Shown piece by piece: positions 6,403 through 13,968 of a stretch of 13,968 bases of DNA. Each line of letters begins with the position of its first letter. Within the stretch, counting starts at the first letter, position 1. The notes beneath the pieces were generated by a model that ran no database searches, was not told where the DNA came from, and saw only the letters and a list, made by a program, of their open reading frames with translations. The position numbers and the translations under genes were made by a program. Source of the DNA: CAYUEN01 sp964443745. GTDB lineage: Bacteria; Campylobacterota; Campylobacteria; Campylobacterales; QNZT01. The stretch lies in assembly GCA_964443745.1 (NCBI GenBank), contig CAYUEN010000042.1, positions 1-13,968 on the forward strand, in the 5' to 3' direction.

Positions 6403-7023
6403 TTACTTGATCTCGACGCCCTCGTTGAGCGTGTCGAGGAGGTTGGATCTTTTTGCGGCGTTTTTGGATTTGAAATCCGGTGTAAATTTGTTTTTGACAA
6501 GTGGCTGGACATTCGCCTGAGGTGCATGGCACTGCGAACAGTTGAACCTACCCTGATAGAGTTTGTTCTGTTTTTTGACCACGACCTGAATGTCGCTGGT
6601 GTTGTCGATCGCTTTACCCTCTTTGATCACTTCGCCGCTCGCACCGATTTTGGTTTGGGGTCTGAAGTTCGCGAAGTGGGAAGGTGGAATCGGAGTCGCT
6701 TTCATACTGGGTGCGACATCCGGCATATGGCATCCCAGACATGCGTTGTTGTTTTTGGTGATGGGCAGCAATCCTTCCACACTGTGGGGGATCATCGGAG
6801 GGGCGTTTTCGAACGACCTCTGGAAAGTCTGTGCCGTTCCGGGTGCCGCCTTCGTATATTCTACCGGTGGGGGCAACGTTTTGTCCTCGCTGTAGAGGTT
6901 GGTGTTTCGGTAGCTCAAAGACTCTTCCGAAATCGTGCCACCCGCGTTAGTCGCGGCACATCCTACGGCTATCATACCGGAGAGTGCCAGCAAGCCAACC
7001 CATGATTTTTTCCATAATTTCAT
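6403..7023 (-). CDS. napB: NapB, diheme cytochrome c subunit of periplasmic nitrate reductase (first copy)
   Basis: This 206-residue copy is the canonical NapB, directly after napH with a 4-nt ATGA overlap. It has two heme motifs, CLGCH (95-99) and CSQCH (162-166), and conserved histidines H80 and H116 that are candidates for the distal ligands of the bis-His hemes. The N-terminus is a hydrophobic signal ending GMIAVGCAATNAGG. The context A-V-G-C at residues 19-22 fits a relaxed lipobox, so the mature protein may be lipid-anchored, though cleavage by signal peptidase I after CAA is also possible. It accepts electrons from NapH/NapG and donates to NapA. The core is nearly identical in DNA to the second copy downstream. 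Confidence 0.93.
   Translation of the reverse strand: MKLWKKSWVGLLALSGMIAVGCAATNAGGTISEESLSYRNTNLYSEDKTLPPPVEYTKAAPGTAQTFQRSFENAPPMIPHSVEGLLPITKNNNACLGCHMPDVAPSMKATPIPPSHFANFRPQTKIGASGEVIKEGKAIDNTSDIQVVVKKQNKLYQGRFNCSQCHAPQANVQPLVKNKFTPDFKSKNAAKRSNLLDTLNEGVEIK
6412..6942. repeat. Direct repeat, copy B (first napB core)
   Basis: Partner of the 531-bp repeat at 5561-6091. Only six substitutions separate the copies. Four of them cluster within 11 bp near the N-terminal end of the core, which looks like the edge of a gene-conversion tract. Confidence 0.93.
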
Positions 7024-7850
7024 GATTTTGCTCCTTTTATATTTTCTTTTTGTCCAAAAATAGTGAAAGAGAGTGCGTCGTCGTCACAGACCTCGATACA
7101 TCTGCCACAATTGGTGCACTCCATATCCAATACTTTGATACTTTTTTTGCCTATCATATGCAGGACCTGACTTTCGGGACATACCTCTTTGCATTTCATA
7201 CAGAGTGTACAGTTGGGTTGATTGTGGACGACACTCCAGGGAGCGTATTTTCCTGCAAGGGAATAAAATCCTCCCAGTGGACATACATGACCACACCACC
7301 CATTTTTGACGACAAAGAGGTCAAACAGAAAGATCGCCACCACAGCGGCCGTACCCATTCCCATACCGAAAACGATACCTCTGTGAAGCATCGAGATCGG
7401 AGAGACGAATTCGAATGCGGCCACGCCGGTAAGTAGCGAGAGTATGAGTGCCAGCCCCAATACCCAGTATCTTGTATTCCTGCTCAACCAGACCTTTTTC
7501 TCCACTTTGTCGAGGTAGAGTTTGCGTCTGAGCCAATTGGCGAGGTCCGTCACCATATTGATGGGGCAGACCCAACTGCAAAACGCCCTGCCGCCAAGAA
7601 TGCCGTAAAAGAGCAAGATGATCAATGCGCCGATCACGACATCAGCCGCTAGGATCGCACCTGCTGCATACATCTGCAACACGGCGAAAGGATCGCTCAA
7701 AGGAACCGTCCCCAGAAAAGTGGAGCTGCTCAACGTCCCTGTCAGGATATTCCACCCATAGAGATTGGCGCCGACATACAGTACCAAGATCGTGATCTGA
7801 GTGATCCGTCTAGCAACCAAAAACCTGTACTTTGCAAAGAGTCTACTCAT
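7020..7850 (-). CDS. napH: NapH, membrane quinol-oxidising iron-sulfur protein
   Basis: NapH forms with NapG a quinol dehydrogenase that replaces NapC in Campylobacterota. The 276-residue protein has four membrane segments (about 16-37, 55-88, 128-150 and 157-181). Two Cys-x3-Cys-Pro motifs follow the second and fourth of them (C91/C95 and C186/C190), as is typical for the family. Two cytoplasmic 4Fe-4S quartets follow at C214/217/220/224 and C245/248/251/255. The ATG at 7850-7848 overlaps the napG end by 8 nt, and the stop overlaps the napB start as ATGA, so translation is tightly coupled. No NapC-type tetraheme cytochrome is present in the window. Confidence 0.95.
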   Translation of the reverse strand: MSRLFAKYRFLVARRITQITILVLYVGANLYGWNILTGTLSSSTFLGTVPLSDPFAVLQMYAAGAILAADVVIGALIILLFYGILGGRAFCSWVCPINMVTDLANWLRRKLYLDKVEKKVWLSRNTRYWVLGLALILSLLTGVAAFEFVSPISMLHRGIVFGMGMGTAAVVAIFLFDLFVVKNGWCGHVCPLGGFYSLAGKYAPWSVVHNQPNCTLCMKCKEVCPESQVLHMIGKKSIKVLDMECTNCGRCIEVCDDDALSFTIFGQKENIKGAKS

Positions 7851-8706
7851 AGCTGACTCCTTCGTTCAGATAGTCGGACGGCTTTTTCTTGCTTCTTTCG
7901 GTCCTTGTTTTCGTCTCAGTCGAGACACCTTTCAGGCGTTCCTCGTCTTTGACGTCCCAACCTTTGATATAGCGTTCTCCCGCTTTCCCGAGAGCGACCT
8001 CTCTGGGCAGGATATAAACAGCTGCTTTATCGGTGACGCAAGCGTGTTCGCACAGGCCGCATCCGGTACAGACATCCACCTGGATGACCGGAATCAAAAA
8101 TGCGTGCTTGCCTGTACGCTCATTTCGTCTGAATTCCAGCGTAATCGCCTCTTCCATCAGAGGACAAGCCCTGTAGCAGGCATCACACTGAATACCCCAA
8201 AAAGCGATGCATGAGTGGTGGTCAATCACCGCTACACCCATACGAGATTTGTTGATGTCCAGTTCTCTTTTGCCGTTTTTGACGACGCTGACAAGCCCTT
8301 CGTCCAATGCTCCTGTCGGGCAGACCGGAACACAGGGAATATCCTCGCACATATAGCAGGGCACTTCCCTTGGCTTGAAAAAAGGCGTCCCGACCGGCAT
8401 ATGATCACCGGGTTTTGCCATCAACAGCGTAGAGGTCTGATGTGTTTGATCGGGATTGGAATCTCTGTTTTTACAAGCTTCCGCACACTGTCCGCATTTG
8501 ATACACATCTTCAAAAAGTCGGCTTCCGGTTTGGCTCCCGGGGGCCTGAGCACCAGTGGAGCGGCTTTCGCCTCTTCCACATAGGCACTCCATACTAGCC
8601 CACCAAGAGCGGTGACACCGATACTCTGTGCCATCAGCGAAAAGAATCTTCTTCTTTCGCTGATTTGCACTTTCGACTTTTTGACTTTCGACTCTTGATT
8701 GCTCAA
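7843..8706 (-). CDS. napG: NapG, periplasmic ferredoxin-type subunit
   Basis: NapG relays electrons from NapH to NapB. The 287-residue product begins with a twin-arginine-like signal (SERRRFFSLMAQSIGV) ending near EEAKAAP. It carries four cysteine quartets: C68/71/74/78, C117/120/125/129, C166/174/177/181 and C213/216/219/223. Export by Tat is consistent with a protein folded around four 4Fe-4S clusters. The start is TTG at 8706-8704, preceded by AAAGGA five bases upstream; no ATG lies ahead of the signal in frame. It begins 29 nt after napA and overlaps napH. Confidence 0.94.
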   Translation of the reverse strand: MSNQESKVKKSKVQISERRRFFSLMAQSIGVTALGGLVWSAYVEEAKAAPLVLRPPGAKPEADFLKMCIKCGQCAEACKNRDSNPDQTHQTSTLLMAKPGDHMPVGTPFFKPREVPCYMCEDIPCVPVCPTGALDEGLVSVVKNGKRELDINKSRMGVAVIDHHSCIAFWGIQCDACYRACPLMEEAITLEFRRNERTGKHAFLIPVIQVDVCTGCGLCEHACVTDKAAVYILPREVALGKAGERYIKGWDVKDEERLKGVSTETKTRTERSKKKPSDYLNEGVSYE

Positions 8707-8735
8707 AACAATCCTTTATCTCACTTTTTTATATA

Positions 8736-11546
8736 CTACGCTTTATAGATCTTGACCGCACATTTTTTGTAGTCGGTTTGTTTGGACATAGGACATGTCG
8801 CATCAAGGCAGACTTTGTTGATAAAGACCCTTTCATCGAACCATGGAACGAATACCAATCCTTGAGGAGGTCTGTTTCTTCCTCTCGTTTCGACTCTCGC
8901 TTTGACTTTACCACGGCGGCTCTCTACCCATACCAGTTCACCCTGTTTGATACCTTTTGCTTTGGCGTCGTTGGGGTGCATATAGCAAAGTGCCTCAGGT
9001 ACCGCTCGATAGAGTTCCGGTACTCTCATCGTCATCGTACCGCTGTGCCAGTGTTCGAGAACACGACCCGTACAGAGCCAAGTGTCGTATTTGCTATCTG
9101 GCATCTCCGGTGGATCCATATATGGTCTGGCGAAAATTTTCGCTTTGTTTTTCAGCGCTTTTTTACCTAGGGATTTGTCCGGACCTCTCAGGTTACCTTG
9201 CAGCAGATTTTTCGCCAGTGGCCCGTAGAATGCGAAATCGCTGTTTGGAGCCGCTTTTCTGGCATATGGATCGTATTTGGTGTTGAATCTCCACTGGGTC
9301 TCTTTACCGTCGACGACTGGCCATTTGAGTCCTCTGACTTTGTGGTAGACGACAAACGGAGCCAAGTCGTGTGCATGACCTCGCCCGAAACTGGCATACT
9401 CTTCGAAGAGGTACTCATGAATCATGAAACCGTAACCCTTGAAGACTTTACCGTCACTTCCCACGACATTTCTGCTATCACCGATACACTCGGTATTGTC
9501 GAATCCTTTTTGTGGGAATTTGGTGAGATCGATTTTGTATTTTTTCGCTCTATCGTTGGCGAAGAGGATTTCGAACATCGTCGTATCTTCGCTGTATCCC
9601 ATAGCTTTGGCTTTGTCGATGACGTTTGGAAGTGGTTTCTTTCTCGGGCCGGATGGTTTGTACTCGCCCCAGAGATCTTTGACGGTGAATCGTTTGGAGA
9701 ATTCCACCCACTGCCATGTATCACTCATCGCGTTACCGACAGGAAGAACTTGCTGTCTCCAGTGTTGCGTTCGGCGCTCGGCGTTTCCATAAGCACCCCA
9801 CTTCTCGTAGATCATCGCCGTAGGCAGAATCAGATCCGCGACTTTGGCACTGATACCGGGATATCCGTCGGAGCAGACGATGAAGTTGTCCATTTCACGG
9901 GCCGCTTTGATCCAGTGGTTGGCGTTCGCACTATCCTGATAGGGGTTACAGACGTTGATCCATGCGAATTTTACCAAGCCATCTTCGAGACCGCGGTGGA
10001 TCGCCATGATATGCTGTTTTCCGACAGGATTGAGCGTACCTTCTGGAATATGCCATTTCTTCTCGGCGATTTTTCTGTGTTTGGGGTTTTTGACCATCAT
10101 ATCCGCTGGAAGTCTGTGACAGAAGGTACCGACCTCACGTGCCGTACCACATGCGGAAGGCTGGCCTGTCAGAGAGAAGGCGCCGTTGCCGGGTTTGGCT
10201 TGCTTGTTGAGCAGGAAGTGTACATTGTAGGAGAGGGTGTTGACCCAGGTACCTCTGGTGTGCTGGTTCATACCCATCGTCCAGAAGGAGACCACTTTTC
10301 TGTCTTTTTCGATATAAAGGGCCGCCAGCGCTTTCAGTTTTTTCTTGAAGCTCTCGAGGCTTTCGTTCGGATCGCCTTTGGCGATTTTGGCGACATAATC
10401 GAGCGTGTAAGGTTCGAGAGACTTTTTATAATCTTCGAAAGAGATGTGCCAGTGTTTGAGCGTGCCGGGAGTGTTTTTCATCACGTCACCCTCTTTGTAG
10501 CCGTAAGGTGCGAGTGCCGGTGCCTCTTTGGCGGAGACGACTTTACTCATCTCTTTTTTGATGGTTTCCATCTCTTTGGCGCTGTATTTGCCCGCTTTGA
10601 GCGATTTTTCTCCCGCTCTTCTCATACCGTAACCGATATTGACCGGTCCGGCCGTGAAGACGATGTGTTCTTTGATGAAATCCCAGTCGATCGCTTCGGG
10701 ATGGTTGTAGACGATTTCATGTGCCACATAGTTCCAGATCGCCAGATCGGTACTCGGGGAGAAGATGATTTCGATATCCGCAAGGTCCGAGCTTCTGGTT
10801 GTATAGGTTGAGATATTGACGACTTTGACTCTTTCGGGATCGGAGAGTTTTCTGTCGGTGACGCGTGACCAGAGAATCGGGTGCATCTCCGCCATATTCG
10901 AACCCCACGAGATGATCGTATCCGTCAATTCGATATCGTCGTAACATCCGGATGGTTCGTCGATACCGAAAGTCTGATAGAATCCCACGACCGCGGACGC
11001 CATACAGTGACGAGCGTTCGGATCGATCGCGTTGGATCGGAAACCTGCTTTCATCATCTTTTGTGCCGCATAACCTTCCATGACGGTATACTGTCCGGAA
11101 GCGAATACCGCTACACCTTCGGGACCGCTCTCTTTGAGTGCCTTTTTGGCCGCTCTTTCCATCTCGTCGAATGCCCGTTGCCAGCTGACAGGTTTGAATT
11201 TTCCTTTTTTATCAAACTTGCCGTCGGGCCCGACTCTCAACAGCGGCTGCGTGAGTCTGTCCTCACCATACATGATTTTGGCGTTGAAGTATCCTTTGAT
11301 ACAGTTCAGACCCCTGTTGACCGGAGCTGCGGGATCTCCCTTGACCGCGACGATTTTACCGTCTTTGGTCGCCAGCATGATACCGCATCCGGTTCCGCAG
11401 AAACGACATGCCGCTTTATCCCATCTCCAGTCTTTCTGCCCGGCCTGGGCAGCAGCTTCCACTTCTTGTGGAACCGTTATCCCGGCAGCAGCGGCAGCCG
11501 TGGCAGCAGCTGTTGTCTTGATAAAGTCTCTTCTTGAAAGTGACAT
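8736..11546 (-). CDS. napA: NapA, catalytic subunit of periplasmic nitrate reductase
   Basis: NapA reduces nitrate to nitrite in the periplasm at a bis-MGD molybdenum centre. The protein is 936 residues, in the long size class of epsilonproteobacterial NapA rather than the roughly 830 of enteric forms. It opens with a Tat signal (MSLSRRDFIKTTAAAT, twin Arg at 5-6) ending near EVEAAA. The 4Fe-4S cluster ligands are C47, C50, C54 and C82. NARHCMASAVVGF at about 177-189 contains the expected Mo-ligand Cys181. Downstream sequence shows typical molybdopterin oxidoreductase features, including GMNQHTRGTW and the C-terminal dinucleotide-binding domain (TGRVLEHWHSGTMT). I chose ATG at 11546-11544 because AAAGGAGGT lies just upstream; the longer frame to 11609 would begin upstream of the predicted transcription start (about 11587). 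First gene of the nap operon. Confidence 0.97.
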   Translation of the reverse strand: MSLSRRDFIKTTAAATAAAAAGITVPQEVEAAAQAGQKDWRWDKAACRFCGTGCGIMLATKDGKIVAVKGDPAAPVNRGLNCIKGYFNAKIMYGEDRLTQPLLRVGPDGKFDKKGKFKPVSWQRAFDEMERAAKKALKESGPEGVAVFASGQYTVMEGYAAQKMMKAGFRSNAIDPNARHCMASAVVGFYQTFGIDEPSGCYDDIELTDTIISWGSNMAEMHPILWSRVTDRKLSDPERVKVVNISTYTTRSSDLADIEIIFSPSTDLAIWNYVAHEIVYNHPEAIDWDFIKEHIVFTAGPVNIGYGMRRAGEKSLKAGKYSAKEMETIKKEMSKVVSAKEAPALAPYGYKEGDVMKNTPGTLKHWHISFEDYKKSLEPYTLDYVAKIAKGDPNESLESFKKKLKALAALYIEKDRKVVSFWTMGMNQHTRGTWVNTLSYNVHFLLNKQAKPGNGAFSLTGQPSACGTAREVGTFCHRLPADMMVKNPKHRKIAEKKWHIPEGTLNPVGKQHIMAIHRGLEDGLVKFAWINVCNPYQDSANANHWIKAAREMDNFIVCSDGYPGISAKVADLILPTAMIYEKWGAYGNAERRTQHWRQQVLPVGNAMSDTWQWVEFSKRFTVKDLWGEYKPSGPRKKPLPNVIDKAKAMGYSEDTTMFEILFANDRAKKYKIDLTKFPQKGFDNTECIGDSRNVVGSDGKVFKGYGFMIHEYLFEEYASFGRGHAHDLAPFVVYHKVRGLKWPVVDGKETQWRFNTKYDPYARKAAPNSDFAFYGPLAKNLLQGNLRGPDKSLGKKALKNKAKIFARPYMDPPEMPDSKYDTWLCTGRVLEHWHSGTMTMRVPELYRAVPEALCYMHPNDAKAKGIKQGELVWVESRRGKVKARVETRGRNRPPQGLVFVPWFDERVFINKVCLDATCPMSKQTDYKKCAVKIYKA

Positions 11547-11586
11547 TAAGCTTACCTCCTTTAAATATTTATCGCACAGAATGCAA

Positions 11587-11635
11587 TACGCTAATTGTAT
11601 CATTTTCATGATGGCAAGATCTTGATATATGTCAA
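11587..11635 (-). promoter_or_regulatory. Fnr/Dnr-type promoter of the nap operon
   Basis: TTGATATATGTCAA at 11622-11635 is the box, centred at 11628.5. The class II -10 position, 11599-11594, reads TACAAT on the minus strand, and the predicted start is about 11587. This gives a 40-nt leader to napA. The 10-bp palindrome CAAGATCTTG (11615-11624) overlaps the inner edge of the box. Confidence 0.82.
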
Positions 11636-11706
11636 TTAGATTTTGGAAGTAAGATTTAAAGATTTATAAGAAAAGATGATTGCCAAAAAAAGGTATTTGA
11701 AACCTT

Positions 11707-11757
11707 TCTTGACAAGTATCAAGAGATAATAGGAAGAAAAAGAGTAAAATACGTTTT
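11707..11757 (+). promoter_or_regulatory. Fnr/Dnr-type promoter of nosZ
   Basis: TTGACAAGTATCAA at 11709-11722 is the box, centred at 11715.5, within a palindrome with 6-bp arms (TCTTGA / TCAAGA, 11707-11724). The class II -10 position, 11745-11750, reads TAAAAT. The predicted start is about 11757, 32 nt before the nosZ ATG. The nap and nosZ boxes are 87 bp apart, centre to centre, so each promoter has its own site. Confidence 0.83.
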
Positions 11758-11788
11758 GTGTAGGACATTTTATAAAGGAGGTATTACG

Positions 11789-13948
11789 ATGAAATCAATC
11801 GTAAAGAAGCTATCGCTGATCGCGATCAGTACGATGGTGGGTGTCTCGTTGGGGCAAGCAGCCACCGAAATCGAGAAGGTGATGAAAGAGAGAGGCCTCT
11901 CTCAGGAAGATCTTCTCGCTGCTGCCAAAACGTACACCCCAAGCGGTGGAAGAGACAAATATATCGTCTTCAGTTCGGGCGGACAATCCGGGCAGATCAT
12001 GGTATATGGCGTTCCTTCTATGAGAATCTTGAAGTATATCGGTGTGTTCACTCCCGAACCATGGCAAGGATGGGGATATGACGACGATACCAAAAAAGTT
12101 CTCGCACAAGGTAAGATCCGGGGCAAAGAGATCACGTGGGGCGATACGCACCACCCGGCTATCTCCGAAACGGATGGAAAATACGACGGTAAGTGGCTTG
12201 TTATCAATGATAAAGCAAACCCTCGTATCGCAGTTATTGATCTGAGTGACTTTGTTACAAAACAGATCGTTGTCAATCCGGTTTTCAAATCTGATCACGG
12301 TGGAGCGTTTTTTACGCCCAATTCCGAATATATTCTCGAAGCGTGTCAATACGGTGCGCCGTTTGACAACAACTACCATCCGATCGAAGAGTACGCCGAA
12401 ACGTATCGCGGCGGTGTGACGGTCTGGAAATTCGATCATGAAAAAGGAAAAATCATTCCGGAAAAATCCTTTACGATCGAAATGCCTCCCTATATGCAGG
12501 ATCTCTCAGATTCGGGTAAAGAGGCGAGTGATGGATGGGGCTTTACCAACTCGTTCAACTCCGAGATGTACACCGGTGGTATCGAAAAGGGGATGCCGCC
12601 CTTCGAAGCGGGTATGAGCCGTAACGATACCGACTTTTTGCACGTCTATAACTGGAAAAAGCTGGCTGAACTGGCCAAAGACGACAAGAACGTCAAAATC
12701 ATCAACGGCCACAGAGTCGTTCCGATCGATGTCGCCGTCAAAAACGACGCGCTTTTCCTGATTCCCGAGCCCAAATCGCCGCATGGCGTGGATGTTTCAC
12801 CTGACGGTAAGTATATCGTCGTCTGCGGTAAGCTCGATACGCATGCTACCGTTTACAGCTGGGAGAAGATCCAGAAACTCATCAAAGCGAAGGATTTCAT
12901 CGGAAAAGATCCGTACGGCATTCCGATTCTCGATCTCAAAAAGACGGCACACTGTCAGGCCGAGCTGGGTCTTGGGCCTTTGCACAACCAGTACGGACCG
13001 GCTTGGAAAGACAAGGGAGAGATCTATACGTCGCTCTATGTCGATTCTCAGGTCGTCAGATGGGATTATCTGAATTGTAAAGTGCTCGATAGACAAAACG
13101 TCAACTACAACATCGGCCACCTCTGCGGTATGGAGGGTAAATCTCGCGATCCTCAGGGTGACTATATCATCGCGTTGAACAAACTCGCGATCGACAGATT
13201 CAACGAAATCGGTCCTTTGCATCCACAAAACCACCAGTTGATCGATATTCGCGGTAAAAAGATGCAACTTCTCTACGATATGCCGGTACCTCTTGGCGAA
13301 CCGCATCAGGCAGTCGCGATCCGGGCCAGCAAACTCCATACGCATGTACGCTATAAAATGGGTACGAACGCCTTTACCGGCAAGATCCATGAAGGCAAAA
13401 CGTTGGCGGGCCAGGAGAAGATCGTAAGAAAAGGAAACCATGTCTACGTATACGGTACGGTGGTCAGATCTCACATCAACCCCGAGCGTGTGACCGTCAA
13501 CAAAGGCGATACCGTCACTTTCTATCTCACGAATCTTGAAAGAGCCGAAGACGAGACGCATGGATTCACCGTGGATCAATACAACGTTCATACCTCTCTC
13601 GAGCCGGGTAAAACGGTGGCCGTCACGTTCAAAGCGGATATGGAGGGTGTGTTCCCTTACTACTGTACGGAGTTCTGTTCGGCACTGCACCTCGAGATGA
13701 TGGGATATCTGATGGTCAAGGATCCGAACAAGAAATATGTAAGCGCGGCGAAACTGAAGCGTGCGAAGATGTCTCCGGAGCAGCTCAAAGCCGAGTATGA
13801 CAAAACGGTCGCGACCAACAAAGCGACGGATGCGGTCATTCAGAGTGTCGTGAAATTCCTCAAAGACAACCACCACGAGCACTATCCCACGCCCCAACCC
13901 CCCCTACACGACCCACCCCATCACTACGCCAACATATATCATGATTAG
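11789..13948 (+). CDS. nosZ: Nitrous oxide reductase NosZ, clade II type, apparently truncated at the C-terminus
   Basis: NosZ reduces N2O to N2 in the periplasm with a CuZ cluster in a beta-propeller and a CuA centre in a cupredoxin domain. The 719-residue product has a Sec signal (MKSIVKKLSLIAISTMVG, no twin Arg), a mark of clade II. Propeller CuZ histidines include GDTHHP (H121, H122), SPHGVDVSPDGKY and EPHQAV. The CuA site reads CTEFCSALHLEM, with C626, C630, H634 and M637. Relatives in Campylobacterota usually continue about 140 residues further with a monoheme cytochrome c domain. Here the frame ends soon after the CuA domain in a Pro/His-rich tail and no CxxCH is seen. The start is ATG at 11789, preceded by AAAGGAGG; the in-frame TTG at 11756 lies at or before the predicted transcription start. 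Accessory nos genes would lie to the right of the window. Confidence 0.93.
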   Translation: MKSIVKKLSLIAISTMVGVSLGQAATEIEKVMKERGLSQEDLLAAAKTYTPSGGRDKYIVFSSGGQSGQIMVYGVPSMRILKYIGVFTPEPWQGWGYDDDTKKVLAQGKIRGKEITWGDTHHPAISETDGKYDGKWLVINDKANPRIAVIDLSDFVTKQIVVNPVFKSDHGGAFFTPNSEYILEACQYGAPFDNNYHPIEEYAETYRGGVTVWKFDHEKGKIIPEKSFTIEMPPYMQDLSDSGKEASDGWGFTNSFNSEMYTGGIEKGMPPFEAGMSRNDTDFLHVYNWKKLAELAKDDKNVKIINGHRVVPIDVAVKNDALFLIPEPKSPHGVDVSPDGKYIVVCGKLDTHATVYSWEKIQKLIKAKDFIGKDPYGIPILDLKKTAHCQAELGLGPLHNQYGPAWKDKGEIYTSLYVDSQVVRWDYLNCKVLDRQNVNYNIGHLCGMEGKSRDPQGDYIIALNKLAIDRFNEIGPLHPQNHQLIDIRGKKMQLLYDMPVPLGEPHQAVAIRASKLHTHVRYKMGTNAFTGKIHEGKTLAGQEKIVRKGNHVYVYGTVVRSHINPERVTVNKGDTVTFYLTNLERAEDETHGFTVDQYNVHTSLEPGKTVAVTFKADMEGVFPYYCTEFCSALHLEMMGYLMVKDPNKKYVSAAKLKRAKMSPEQLKAEYDKTVATNKATDAVIQSVVKFLKDNHHEHYPTPQPPLHDPPHHYANIYHD

Positions 13949-13968
13949 ATGAATTAATCCATTCGTCA

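Noticed and set aside
5561..6942. The 531-bp direct repeat considered as a mobile element
   Set aside because: It follows the NapB coding core exactly, carries no transposase or terminal inverted repeats, and no target duplication is visible; gene duplication explains it.
8694..8706. TTGATTGCTCAA near the napG start as a fifth Fnr-type box
   Set aside because: The half-sites are separated by four bases instead of six, and the site lies in coding sequence without a matching -10.
9198..10811. A 537-codon plus-strand open frame opposite napA
   Set aside because: It lies wholly inside the unmistakable napA gene and reads as low-complexity Phe/Asp/Arg-rich protein with no family resemblance.
11689..11707. 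AAAGGT-N7-ACCTTT inverted repeat upstream of the nosZ box
   Set aside because: Six-bp arms in an A/T-rich intergenic region are plausible by chance, and the repeat has no clear promoter role.
12797..13897. A 366-codon minus-strand open frame opposite nosZ
   Set aside because: It is antisense to intact NosZ motifs including the CuA site, and shows no recognisable domain.

Overview
This 14 kb window is a denitrification locus from a Campylobacterota (epsilonproteobacterial) bacterium. The phylum call rests on four features: the gene order napA-G-H-B-F-L-D, the presence of NapL with no NapC, a clade II (Sec-exported) nitrous oxide reductase, and the style of the outer-membrane porin. A Sulfurovum/Nitratiruptor/Sulfurimonas-like vent or sediment organism fits best, but the genus cannot be fixed from the sequence alone.

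Layout. (1) Positions 1-892, minus strand: a three-helix small membrane protein followed by norC, which runs off the left edge. (2) 1063-2265, minus: an outer-membrane porin with a strong terminator. (3) 2423-3067, minus: a Crp/Fnr-family regulator with its own promoter. (4) 3182-11546, minus: one long nap operon, napA-napG-napH-napB-napB2-napF-napL-napD, ending in a stand-alone Aer-like PAS protein. (5) 11789-13948, plus: nosZ, divergent from napA across a shared intergenic region, with an apparently broken 3' end close to the window edge.

How it works together. NapGH is expected to pass electrons from menaquinol to the diheme NapB and on to NapA, which reduces nitrate to nitrite in the periplasm. 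NapD and NapF help NapA mature and NapL is an accessory of unknown role. NorC belongs to nitric oxide reductase (NO to N2O) and NosZ reduces N2O to N2. No nitrite reductase (nirS or nirK) lies in the window, so that step must be encoded elsewhere.

Two things stand out. First, four separate transcription units (small protein-norC, porin, nap, nosZ) each carry a TTGA-N6-TCAA box centred 41.5 bp before the predicted start, with a good -10 hexamer at exactly the expected place. The Crp/Fnr protein in the middle of the locus has the E-x-x-S-R recognition-helix signature that reads this kind of site, so the window looks like a self-contained regulon. Second, napB is duplicated in tandem. The two copies share 531 bp with only six differences, yet have unrelated N-termini: one possibly a lipoprotein, the other with a proline-rich spacer. 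They are separated by an intrinsic terminator and a long RNA stem-loop beside the second copy's ribosome binding site.
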